NCBI RefSeq assembly: GCF_009908265.2
Contig: NZ_JAAATX020000010.1
Span: 150,292 to 214,291 of the forward strand
DNA from: Paragemmobacter amnigenus
GTDB lineage: Bacteria > Pseudomonadota > Alphaproteobacteria > Rhodobacterales > Rhodobacteraceae
Length of the DNA: 64,000 nucleotides
Reading direction: 5' to 3'
Part shown: in pieces, positions 7,606-16,514 of the stretch
Layout of the letters: every line of letters starts with the position of its first letter
Position numbering within the stretch: the first letter of the stretch is position 1
Position numbers and translations under genes: made by a program
The notes under the pieces: generated by a model
The model's database searches: none
Told to the model about the DNA's origin: nothing
What the model saw: only the letters and a program-made list of their open reading frames with translations

Positions 7606-8400
7606 ATGCTGTGCGTCATTTCCCCTGCAAAGCGGCTGGACGAAGAGCCGCGCGCCCTGCCTGCGGGCCTGGAGCCGACCGAACCCTCCTTCGGTGCGGA
7701 TGCGGCCAAGCTTGCGAAGATCGCGCGGGGGCTTTCGGTGGCCGATTTGCGCGCGCTGATGGGGATTTCGGAACCGCTGGCGCGGCTGAATGCCGAGCGG
7801 TTCGCGGCCTTCCGCGCCAAGCCTGCGGCGGGCGCGGTGAAACCCGCGGCCTTCTGCTTTGACGGGGATACCTATGCGGGGCTGGAGGCAAAGACGCTGG
7901 ATGCCGACGCGCTGCGCTGGGCGCAGGGGCATCTGCGTATCCTGTCGGGGCTTTACGGGCTGTTGCGGCCCCTGGACCTGATCCAGCCCTACCGGCTGGA
8001 GATGGGCAGCCGTCTGGCCAATCCGAAGGGGCCGGACCTTTACGCATGGTGGGGCAACCGGATCGCGCGGGCGCTGAACGCGCAGGGGGCCGAGGTCGGG
8101 GCGGAGGTTCTGGTGAACTGCGCCTCGCAGGAATATTTCGGGGCGGTGGACCTGCGCGCGCTGAAGTTGCGGGTGGTGACGCCGGTCTTCCTTGAAGGAC
8201 GGGGGGCCGAGGCGAAGGTGGTGTCCTTCTTCGCCAAGAAGGCGCGGGGGGCGATGGCGCGCTTCATCGCCGAGAACCGGCTGACCGATCCTGCGGATAT
8301 CCTTGGCTTTTCCACGGGCGGCTATGCGCTGGACGCGGAACGTTCCACACCGGACAGGCCGGTCTTCCTGCGCGAGGCGGGGGCGGAAGCGGCAGCCTGA
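7606..8400 (+). CDS. yaaA: Peroxide stress protein YaaA (DUF328)
   Basis: A 264-residue cytoplasmic protein of the YaaA/UPF0246 family, which lowers free iron and protects DNA under peroxide stress in E. coli. Family landmarks are the N-terminus MLCVISPAKRLDEE, the YGLLRPLDLIQPYRLEMG block, LVNCASQEYFGAVD, and FFAKKARGAMARFI. AAAGGAG lies 6 bases before the ATG. It is 38 bases after recQ on the same strand and may be co-transcribed. It converges with the hybrid kinase, whose stop is 7 bases past the yaaA stop. Confidence 0.93.
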   Translation: MLCVISPAKRLDEEPRALPAGLEPTEPSFGADAAKLAKIARGLSVADLRALMGISEPLARLNAERFAAFRAKPAAGAVKPAAFCFDGDTYAGLEAKTLDADALRWAQGHLRILSGLYGLLRPLDLIQPYRLEMGSRLANPKGPDLYAWWGNRIARALNAQGAEVGAEVLVNCASQEYFGAVDLRALKLRVVTPVFLEGRGAEAKVVSFFAKKARGAMARFIAENRLTDPADILGFSTGGYALDAERSTPDRPVFLREAGAEAAA

Positions 8401-8407
8401 GGGCGGG

Positions 8408-10957
8408 TCAGGCGGCGCTGGCGGCGGGGGTGGCCGCTTCGGCATGGGGTCCGAGATCGGCACCTTCGGGGCAATATTCCTGTAGCGCGGCAAGGATGGC
8501 CGAACGGCGGAGCGGCTTGGTCAGGTGCTTGTCCATTCCGGCGGCGAGGATGTCGTCGCCATCCTCGGGCATGGCATGGGCGGTAAGGGCGAGGATGGGA
8601 ACGCGGGCGCGGCCAGCCTCGGCCTGACGGATGGTGCGGGCGGCGGTGCAGCCGTCCATCACGGGCATCGAGATATCCATGAAGATCACGTCGGGGTGGA
8701 AGGTCTGCCACAGATCGACCGCCTGCTGGCCATCCGCCGCAAAGCGCAGATCGAGGTCGAGGTCGCGCACCATCTTGGCAAAGACGAGCTGGTTGGTCTG
8801 GTTGTCCTCGGCCGCGAGGACGCGCATCCGGCGGGCGGCGGGCGGCGGGCTGACCGCATCGGGCGGGGTTTCGGCACCGGTCAGGCGGGCGACGGCCGAC
8901 CAGAGTTCGCCACGCAGGACAGGGCGGGGAAGAACGGCGGCGGCCATGCCCTGCGCGACATGTGCATTGGCCGCGGACAGGCCCGCCGGGTTGGCAAGCA
9001 GGATCAGCGGCGGCGGATTGCGGCGGGCCTGAAGGGTGTCGAGCAGGGTCTGGCCTTCGGGGCCATCGCCCGGGAAGTCGGCGATGACCAGATCGCAGGG
9101 GCCTTCGAGCAGCGGGGCGATTTCGGCAGCGCTGCGGCAGGTGGTGACGGCAAGCGACAGGGGCGCGAGTTGCCGTTCCAGAATGTCGCGGTTGAGCGGG
9201 TTCGGATCGCAGAGCAGCACGCGGCGCAGGCTGGTGGGGCGCGGCATGGCGTGCAGCTCTTCCGCGACGGGCAGGGAGAGGGAGAAGCCGAAGCACGAAC
9301 CCTTGCCCGGTTCGCTGTCGACCCAGATATCCCCCCCCATGCGATCCACGAGACGGCGGGTGATGGCAAGGCCCAGACCCGTACCTTCGAAGCGGCGGTT
9401 GGCGGCGCTGTCGGCCTGATTGAATTCGCCGAAGATGTGGTCGATCTGTTCGGGTGCGATGCCGATCCCCGTATCCTCGACCGAGATGTGCAGCCGTGCG
9501 TTGCCGCCCTTTTCACCGGGGATGCCGACGACGCGGACGATGACATGGCCTGCCTCGGTGAATTTGACCGCATTGCCCATGAGGTTGGTCAGCACCTGCC
9601 GCAGCCGCCCCGGATCACCGATGAAGCGGGTGGGAAGGAACATGTCGTAGTCGATCATCAGGTCGATCCCCTGCGCGCGGGCCTGCGGTTGCAGGAGGAT
9701 CGCGGTTTCGTGGATCAGGCGGTCAAGGTCGAAGGGTTCGGGATGCAGGTTCAGGCGCCCCGCCTCGATCTTGGAGTAGTCGAGGACGTCGTTGATGATG
9801 GTCAGCAGCGCCTCGCCCGAGGAGCGGATGGTTTCGGCGAAAAGGCGCTGCTCTTCGGTCAGGGGGGTGCCGCAGAGCAGTTCGGCCATGCCGACGACGC
9901 CGTTCATCGGTGTCCTGATCTCGTGGCTCATATTCGCAAGGAAGGCGGATTTGGCGCGGCTGGCAGCTTCGGCGGCGGCGCGGGCGGTGCGGAGGGATTC
10001 CTGCACCTCGCGCTCGGCCGAGATGTCGGTGCGAAGGCCGACGCGGCCGCCATCGGGGGTGGGGTGGTCCTTGGCGCGGATCCAGCGGCCATCGGCAAGG
10101 TGTTGTTCCGACAGGCCCGAGGCGGAGCGGAATTCGGCGATGCGTTCGGCAAGCCATTCCTCCTCGCGGCCGATGGCATCGGAATGCTGGCCGGCGGCAA
10201 GGCCCGCGCGCAGGATGTCCTCGAACCGGGCGCCGGGGCGGATGGTGTCGGCGGCGGCGGAATAGATGCGGCGGTAGGTCTGGTTGCACAGCAGAAGGCG
10301 GTCGTGACGGTCGAAGATGACGAAGCCGTCGGGGATCGCCTCGATCGCGGCGCGCAGGCGCATTTCGCCGGTGATGTCGATGGCGAGGCTGACAAGATCG
10401 CCGTCGCGGGCGCGCCGGTCCTCGAGCCGGACCCAGAGGCCGGAGCGGAAGGCGAGTTCCACGGGGGGAATGTGGTCGGCGGCGATGCGGTCAAGCATGG
10501 TGGCGACCCAGTCCTCGACCGGCTGGTCCGTGTCGATGAGCGGGGCGAGACGTTCCATCAGGTCGCGGTAGGTCATGCCCTGAACCACGGCCCCTTGCGG
10601 GAAGGGCTGCATCATCGCGCGGTTGGCAAGCACGAGGCGGTCGTCACCGTCGAATACCGCGAAACCGTCGCGGATGGTGTCGATCGAGGTCCGCAGGCGG
10701 CGTTCGGCCATGACGGCGGCGGTGTGGGCGCGGTCGAGATCGCCGACATAGCGTTCGTTCTGGCCCTTGAGACGCGCAGCCTCGGACCGGGCGGCGCGGG
10801 CGGACTGGCGTTCCTCGACCACCTGTTCCGAAAGGGCGCGGGCCTGAAGGGCCAGCTTTTCGTTGGCCGCGGCCAATTCGCGGCTTTTCCATTCCAGATG
10901 CCGTTCCGCCGCCATGCGCGCGCGGCGTTCCTGTGCCAGACGTTCTGTCAATGTCAT
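8408..10957 (-). CDS. Cytoplasmic hybrid sensor histidine kinase: coiled coil, two PAS, kinase core, degenerate and true receiver
   Basis: An 849-residue signalling protein without membrane segments. Residues 1-80 are a charged coiled coil (RLAQERRARMAAERHLEWKS). Two PAS-like domains follow (RDGFAVFDGDDRLVLANRAM and IPDGFVIFDRHDRLLLCNQT). The HisKA box is FLANMSHEIRTPMNG, with the phospho-acceptor His345. The ATPase has NLMGNAVKFTEAG and DTGIGIAPEQ. The next 120 residues resemble a receiver (VLLCDPNPLNRDILERQL) but lack the MPxMDG and Lys-Pro context. The final receiver is intact (AAEDNQTN, FMDISMPVMDG with Asp761, LTKPL). No HPt is present, so a separate phosphotransferase or regulator is needed. 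The start at 10957 fits the predicted coiled-coil N-terminus; its ribosome site is modest. It is divergent from the macroglobulin gene. Confidence 0.9.
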   Translation of the reverse strand: MTLTERLAQERRARMAAERHLEWKSRELAAANEKLALQARALSEQVVEERQSARAARSEAARLKGQNERYVGDLDRAHTAAVMAERRLRTSIDTIRDGFAVFDGDDRLVLANRAMMQPFPQGAVVQGMTYRDLMERLAPLIDTDQPVEDWVATMLDRIAADHIPPVELAFRSGLWVRLEDRRARDGDLVSLAIDITGEMRLRAAIEAIPDGFVIFDRHDRLLLCNQTYRRIYSAAADTIRPGARFEDILRAGLAAGQHSDAIGREEEWLAERIAEFRSASGLSEQHLADGRWIRAKDHPTPDGGRVGLRTDISAEREVQESLRTARAAAEAASRAKSAFLANMSHEIRTPMNGVVGMAELLCGTPLTEEQRLFAETIRSSGEALLTIINDVLDYSKIEAGRLNLHPEPFDLDRLIHETAILLQPQARAQGIDLMIDYDMFLPTRFIGDPGRLRQVLTNLMGNAVKFTEAGHVIVRVVGIPGEKGGNARLHISVEDTGIGIAPEQIDHIFGEFNQADSAANRRFEGTGLGLAITRRLVDRMGGDIWVDSEPGKGSCFGFSLSLPVAEELHAMPRPTSLRRVLLCDPNPLNRDILERQLAPLSLAVTTCRSAAEIAPLLEGPCDLVIADFPGDGPEGQTLLDTLQARRNPPPLILLANPAGLSAANAHVAQGMAAAVLPRPVLRGELWSAVARLTGAETPPDAVSPPPAARRMRVLAAEDNQTNQLVFAKMVRDLDLDLRFAADGQQAVDLWQTFHPDVIFMDISMPVMDGCTAARTIRQAEAGRARVPILALTAHAMPEDGDDILAAGMDKHLTKPLRRSAILAALQEYCPEGADLGPHAEAATPAASAA

Positions 10958-11108
10958 GCCTTGGTCCCGACTCGGCCCGTTGCTGCGCCAGCATCGGAGA
11001 GGGCGGTAAATGGCTGGTAAACGGCTGCCCGCGACGGGACGCCGCTTGCCAGACAGGCGGGGGAGTGACAGCATCGGCGGCAGTTCCAACACCTCTGGTG
11101 GTGCCGCC

Positions 11109-14100
11109 ATGCGTTTATTGTCCCTGTGCCTTTCGGCCCTGATCTTCCTTGTCCCGACGGTGACCCAGGCGCAGGAGCTTGTGCCGCAGAAGCGGATCGT
11201 GATGTGGCAGGATACGGACCTGCCGGGGGGCGATATCGCCTCGGCCTTCGATACCACGGTGGAGGCGTGCCAGCGGGCCTGTCTGGCCAACACATCGTGC
11301 GAGGCATTCACCTTCAACAGCCGCAACGGAAGCTGCTTTCTGAAGGCGGGAACCGGCGCGGCGGAGAGCTATGCGGGGGCGCTGTCCGGCACGGTGGCGC
11401 TGGCGGACGAGGGCGCGGCAGGGCGCGCGCGCGAGCGGCGGGGCGAGATCGGTTTCGTGCAGGACTGGGAGCTGGGGGCGGTCACTCAGCAGGCGGCCGA
11501 TCTGGCGGGGAACCATCCGGCGGGCGGGTGGAGCGCCGAGGAATGGCGCGCGGCGGCGGCGGATGCCGAGATGCAGGGCGATTTCGACAGCGCCTTCCGG
11601 CAGGCGGGCGCGGTGGCGAGCCTGACCGATGCGGCGGCGGACTGGGCGGAATATGCGCGGCTGCTGTTTGCCATGGGCGGGTTCGAGGGGCCCGAGCAGC
11701 GCAGCTATTTCGAGCGGTCCTATTACGCGGCGGTCAATGCCTGGCTGCGGTCGGACGATCCGCGCGAGGGGCATACGATCCTTGTGCAGATGGGCCAGGC
11801 GCTGGAGCGGATCGACCGTGGCGGCGACATGGTGCGCGCGCTGCGGCTGGCGCAGGAGATCCAGCCGCGGGACGACACGGCCGCGCTGCTGGCCGATGCG
11901 GCGGGGAAATACGGGTTCCGCATCGTCGAGAACCGCGTGGAAAGCGACAGCGCGCGCCCGCGCATCTGCGCGACCTTTTCCGAGGATCTGGTGGCCAAGG
12001 GCGTGGATTACGCCAGTTTCGTGCAGCTTGACGCGCCGGACCTGACGGTCAGCGCCAATTACCGAGACATCTGTGTCGAGGGTCTGACACACGGGCAGCG
12101 GGCGACGGTGACCTTCCGCGCGGGGCTTCCGGCGGCGGACGGGCAGGTTCTGGCGGATGCGGTGGACATCACCCAATACATCCGCGACCGGTCGCCCGGC
12201 GTGCGCTTTCCGGGGCGGGCCTATGTCCTGCCCAAGGCCGCAGGCGCGGCGCTGCCGGTCGAGACGGTGAATACCGAGGTGGTCGATCTGGTGCTGTATC
12301 GCGTGACGGACCGGAACCTGATCCGCGCCTTCCAGAACGGCTATCTGTCGGCGCCGCTGGCCGAATGGCAGGAATATGATTTCACCGCCCAGACGGGGAC
12401 CGAGGTCTGGAAGGGATCAGCCAGCGTGGGGATGGAGGTGAACCGCGACGTGACCACCCGCCTGCCGATGGACGAGGCGCTGGCGGGACAGGGGGCGGGG
12501 GTCTATGCGCTGCGCGCGTCGGTCCCGGGCAAGCAGGCGTGGGAGGTGGCGGCGGGCTGGCAGTGGTTCACCGTTTCGGATCTGGGGATGACGACCCTGT
12601 CGGGGGTGGACGGGCTGCACGTCTTTGTCCGCTCGCTCGGCTCTGCCGAGGCGAAGGCGGGCGTCGCGCTGGAGCTGGTCTCGAACGGGAACGAGGTTCT
12701 GGGGTCTGCCACGACCGACGAGCAGGGCTATGCGCGGTTCGATGCGGGTCTGACGCGCGGGACGGGCGGGGCGGCACCGGCGATGGTGGTGGCGCGGGAT
12801 GGTGGCGAGGATGTGGCCTTCCTGTCGCTGACCGAGCCGGAATTCGACCTGTCGGATCGCGGGGTCGAGGGGCGCGAGGCGGCACCGCCGGTGGATGTGT
12901 TCCTGACCACGGATCGCGGGGCCTATCGCGCGGGCGAGACGGTCTATGCCACGATCCTTGCCCGCGACAGCGGGGCGGCGGCGATCGAGGGGCTGCCCCT
13001 GACCGTGGTGGTCAAGCGGCCCGACGGGGTGGAACATGCGCGGCAGGTGGTGAGTGACTGGGGCGGCGGCTATGTCGCCAGCCAGCCGATCCTTGGCAAT
13101 GCGCCGCGCGGTGTCTGGCGGATGGAGGTTCTGGCCGATGCCGATGCCGCGCCCTTGGTCGCCAAGACCTTTCTGGTCGAGGATTTCCTGCCCGAACGGA
13201 TCGATTTCGACGTGACGGTTCCCGAAGGGCTGCGTCCCGGTCAGGTGGCGGAACTGGGGGTCGAGGCGCGCTATCTGTTCGGCGCGCCGGGGGCCGATCT
13301 GGCGGTGGAGGGCGAGGTTCTGTTGCGCGCGGCCGAGGAGTTGGCGGGCTGGGACGGCTATCGTTTCGGCGCGCATGACGTGCCCTTTGATGCAGTGATG
13401 CAGGGCTTCGATCCGGCGCGGACGGATGCGGCGGGCAAGGCGGCGGTGACGCTGGCGATGCCGGATGCGGCGACGGCGGACCGTCCGCTGGAGGCGCGGG
13501 TGGCGGTGCGCGTGGCCGAAGGGTCGGGCCGTCCGGTGGAGCGGGTGGTGACGCAGGCGCTGGCCCCTGCGGCGGCGATGATCGGGGTGAAGCCGCTGTT
13601 CGACGGGGTGGTGGCCGAGAATGCCGAGGCGCGGTTCAGCGTTGCGGCGGTGGGGCCGGACAGCAAGGCCACGGCGATGGCTGCAAAGTGGGAGCTGATG
13701 CGGGTCGAGACGACCTATCAGTGGTACCAGAGTTACGGCAACTGGATGTGGCAGCCCGTCACGCGGCGCGAGCGGGTGGCAGAGGGCGATCTGGCGCTGG
13801 CGGCGCCTGCGGAACTGGCGGTGCCGGTGACGTGGGGAGAATATGTGCTGACCGTCACGCAAGGCGACGGGGTGGCGCTGACATCCGTTCCGTTCAGCGC
13901 GGGGTGGTTTGCGGCGGCGGATGCGGCGGCGACGCCCGACACGCTGGAGCTGTCGCTGGACAAGGCGGCCTATGCGGCGGGGGATGTGGCCAAGCTGCGG
14001 CTGGTGCCGCGCTTTGCGGGGAAGGCCGTGGTGATGGTGCTGTCGAACCGACTGGTCGCCATGCAGGCGGTGGATGTGGCCGAGGGCGAGAACGTCATCG

Positions 14101-16514
14101 ACCTGCCCGTGACGGATGACTGGGGCGCGGGGGTCTATGTGACGGCGCAGGTGCTGCGCCCGATGGATGTGGCGGCGGGGCGCAATCCGGCGCGGGCGCT
14201 GGGTCTGGCCCATGCGGCGGTCGATCCCGGCGCGCGGGCCTTGTCCGCGATGGTGGAGGTTCCGGCCGAGGCCGATCCGCGCGGCGTGCTGCCCGTGGCG
14301 GTGAAGGTGGAGGGCGTGGCGGCGGGCGAGACGGCCTATGTCACCATAGCGGCGGTGGATCAGGGCATCCTGAACCTGACGTCATTCACCCCGCCCGATC
14401 CGCAGGGGCATTACTTCGGGCAGCGCAAGCTGGGCGTCGGCATCCGCGACCTGTACGGGCGGTTGATCGACGGGATGAACGGGGCAGAGGGGACCGTCCG
14501 GTCGGGCGGCGATGCGGGCGCGCAGGCGCGGTTGCAGGCCCCTCCGCCGACAGAGGAGCTGGTCGCCTATTTCACCGGTCCGGTGGAGGTGGGCGCTGAT
14601 GGCACTGCGCGCGCCGAATTCACCCTGCCCGCCTTCAACGGCACGGTGAAGGTGATGGCGGTCGCGTGGTCAAGGACCGGCGTCGGGCAGGCGAGTGCGG
14701 ATGTTCTGGTGCGCGATCCGGTGGTCGTGACGGCGTCCCTGCCGCGCTTCATGGCGCCGGGGGATGAAAGCCGCGTGTTGCTGGAGATCGTCCACGCCAC
14801 GGGGCCCTTCGGCAAGACGGGGCTGGCGGTCGAGGGGCGCGGGGTCAGCCTTGGCGATGTGCCGGCAAGCGTCGATCTGGCCGAGAAGGGCAAGCAGGTC
14901 GTCGCGGTGCCCGTGACGGCGGCGGAGGAGGGCGTGCAGGAGATTGCCGTCACCCTGACCACGCCGGATGGCAAGGTCCTGACCAAGGTGCTGTCGCTGC
15001 CCGTTATGCGGGGCGATCCCGAGGTGGTGAAGGTGTCGCGCTTCGATCTGGCGGGGGGGCAGACCTTCGCCTTTGACGATGCGGTGCTGGCGGGGTTCCA
15101 GCCGGGCGCGCGGGCGACGCTGGCGATCGGGCCGCTGGCGCGGCTGAATGCGCCGGGGCTGCTGGCGGCGCTCGACCGGTATCCCTATGGCTGCACGGAA
15201 CAGATGACGTCGAAGGCGATGCCGCTGCTTTACTTCGATCAGGTGGCGCAGGCGATGGACCTGCCGTGGTCGGATGACGTGCAGGGCCGCGTGCAGCAGG
15301 CGGTGACGGAGATCCTGACCAATCAGGGGGCCGAGGGCGGCTTTGGCCTGTGGGGGCCGGGGTCGGGGGATATGTGGCTGGATGCCTATGTCACCGACTT
15401 CCTGTCACGGGCCAAGGCGCGCGGGTTCGACGTGCCGGATGCGGGCTTCCGCATGGCGCTGGACAACCTGCGTAACCAGGTCAACTACACCGCCGATTTC
15501 GACTATGGCGGCGAGGCGCTGGCCTATGCTCTGATGGTGCTGGCGCGCGAGGGGGCGGCGGCGATCGGGGACCTGCGCTATTACGCCGACGTCAAGGGCG
15601 ATGCCTTTGCCACGCCCACCGCCATGGCGCAGCTTGGCGCGGCGTTGGCCGCCTATGGCGAGCAGCGGCGCGCGGATGCGATGTTTGCACGGGCAGGGGC
15701 GGCGCTGGATGCGGCGGCGGTGGAGACAGAGCAACTGTTCCGCGCGGATTACGGCACGGTCTATCGCGATGCGGCGGCGGTGCTGACGCTGGCGGTCGAG
15801 GCGGGGTCGGCTGCCGTGGACCGCGAGGCGCTGGCGGACCGGATCGCGACGCAGGGGCGGATGTCGACGCAGGAGGTGACCTGGGTGCTGCTGGCGGCCA
15901 ATGCGCTGATCGACGGGGCGGGGGCCGAGGGCGTCACGCTGGACGGTCAGGCGGCGGACGGGCCGTTGGTCGCCATGCGGGGTCTGGGCGCGGTGCCGGT
16001 CGCGGTGGCGAATGGCGGGGCGGATACGACGCTGACTGTCACCACCTTCGGCGTGCCCGAGGCGGCCGAGCCTGCATCCGGCAACGGCTATGCCATTACG
16101 CGCAGCTATCTGGCGATGGATGGCACGCCGGTCGATGCGGCCACCGTGCCGGTCGGGACGCGGATGATCGCGGTGCTGGAGGTGACGCCCTTCGGTACGG
16201 GCGAGGCGCGGCTGATGGTGGCCGATCCGCTGCCCGCGGGGTTCGAGATCGACAACCCGAACCTGATAACGGGGGGCGCGGTGCCCGCGCTGGCGGGGCT
16301 GGGCCTGCTGGAGGCGGTGGCCCATGCCGAATACCGGCAGGACCGGTTCCTTGCCGCGGTGGACCGCATGGACAACCAGCCCTTCCGGCTGGCCTATGTG
16401 GTGCGCGCGGTGTCGCCGGGGGTGTTCCACCATCCCGCCGCCTCGGTCGAGGATATGTACCGTCCCGATTTCCGCGCGGTGGGAGAGACCGGGCGGGTCA
16501 CCGTGACGGAATGA
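11109..16514 (+). CDS. yfhM: Bacterial alpha-2-macroglobulin with thioester motif and N-terminal PAN-like domain
   Basis: An 1801-residue exported protease trap. A signal peptide (LLSLCLSALIFLVPTVTQAQ) is followed by a PAN/Apple-like segment rich in Cys (VEACQRACLANTSCEAFTF). Many macroglobulin beta-sandwich repeats follow, for example FLTTDRGAYRAGETVYATIL. The reactive thioester motif CTEQ is at residues 1362-1365 within RYPYGCTEQMTSKAMPLLY. A terpenoid-cyclase-like toroid then follows (GGFGLWGPGSGDMWLDAYVT). Such proteins covalently trap proteases in the periplasm. No Cys lies just after the signal peptide, so it is not obviously a lipoprotein. Its stop overlaps the pbpC start by ATGA, the conserved pairing in which PbpC is thought to repair the wall after attack. 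The start at 11109 is chosen because the signal peptide begins there. Confidence 0.92.
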   Translation: MRLLSLCLSALIFLVPTVTQAQELVPQKRIVMWQDTDLPGGDIASAFDTTVEACQRACLANTSCEAFTFNSRNGSCFLKAGTGAAESYAGALSGTVALADEGAAGRARERRGEIGFVQDWELGAVTQQAADLAGNHPAGGWSAEEWRAAAADAEMQGDFDSAFRQAGAVASLTDAAADWAEYARLLFAMGGFEGPEQRSYFERSYYAAVNAWLRSDDPREGHTILVQMGQALERIDRGGDMVRALRLAQEIQPRDDTAALLADAAGKYGFRIVENRVESDSARPRICATFSEDLVAKGVDYASFVQLDAPDLTVSANYRDICVEGLTHGQRATVTFRAGLPAADGQVLADAVDITQYIRDRSPGVRFPGRAYVLPKAAGAALPVETVNTEVVDLVLYRVTDRNLIRAFQNGYLSAPLAEWQEYDFTAQTGTEVWKGSASVGMEVNRDVTTRLPMDEALAGQGAGVYALRASVPGKQAWEVAAGWQWFTVSDLGMTTLSGVDGLHVFVRSLGSAEAKAGVALELVSNGNEVLGSATTDEQGYARFDAGLTRGTGGAAPAMVVARDGGEDVAFLSLTEPEFDLSDRGVEGREAAPPVDVFLTTDRGAYRAGETVYATILARDSGAAAIEGLPLTVVVKRPDGVEHARQVVSDWGGGYVASQPILGNAPRGVWRMEVLADADAAPLVAKTFLVEDFLPERIDFDVTVPEGLRPGQVAELGVEARYLFGAPGADLAVEGEVLLRAAEELAGWDGYRFGAHDVPFDAVMQGFDPARTDAAGKAAVTLAMPDAATADRPLEARVAVRVAEGSGRPVERVVTQALAPAAAMIGVKPLFDGVVAENAEARFSVAAVGPDSKATAMAAKWELMRVETTYQWYQSYGNWMWQPVTRRERVAEGDLALAAPAELAVPVTWGEYVLTVTQGDGVALTSVPFSAGWFAAADAAATPDTLELSLDKAAYAAGDVAKLRLVPRFAGKAVVMVLSNRLVAMQAVDVAEGENVIDLPVTDDWGAGVYVTAQVLRPMDVAAGRNPARALGLAHAAVDPGARALSAMVEVPAEADPRGVLPVAVKVEGVAAGETAYVTIAAVDQGILNLTSFTPPDPQGHYFGQRKLGVGIRDLYGRLIDGMNGAEGTVRSGGDAGAQARLQAPPPTEELVAYFTGPVEVGADGTARAEFTLPAFNGTVKVMAVAWSRTGVGQASADVLVRDPVVVTASLPRFMAPGDESRVLLEIVHATGPFGKTGLAVEGRGVSLGDVPASVDLAEKGKQVVAVPVTAAEEGVQEIAVTLTTPDGKVLTKVLSLPVMRGDPEVVKVSRFDLAGGQTFAFDDAVLAGFQPGARATLAIGPLARLNAPGLLAALDRYPYGCTEQMTSKAMPLLYFDQVAQAMDLPWSDDVQGRVQQAVTEILTNQGAEGGFGLWGPGSGDMWLDAYVTDFLSRAKARGFDVPDAGFRMALDNLRNQVNYTADFDYGGEALAYALMVLAREGAAAIGDLRYYADVKGDAFATPTAMAQLGAALAAYGEQRRADAMFARAGAALDAAAVETEQLFRADYGTVYRDAAAVLTLAVEAGSAAVDREALADRIATQGRMSTQEVTWVLLAANALIDGAGAEGVTLDGQAADGPLVAMRGLGAVPVAVANGGADTTLTVTTFGVPEAAEPASGNGYAITRSYLAMDGTPVDAATVPVGTRMIAVLEVTPFGTGEARLMVADPLPAGFEIDNPNLITGGAVPALAGLGLLEAVAHAEYRQDRFLAAVDRMDNQPFRLAYVVRAVSPGVFHHPAASVEDMYRPDFRAVGETGRVTVTE

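Noticed and set aside
8525..11020. 831-codon open frame on the plus strand
   Set aside because: Antisense to the hybrid histidine kinase and without recognisable domains.
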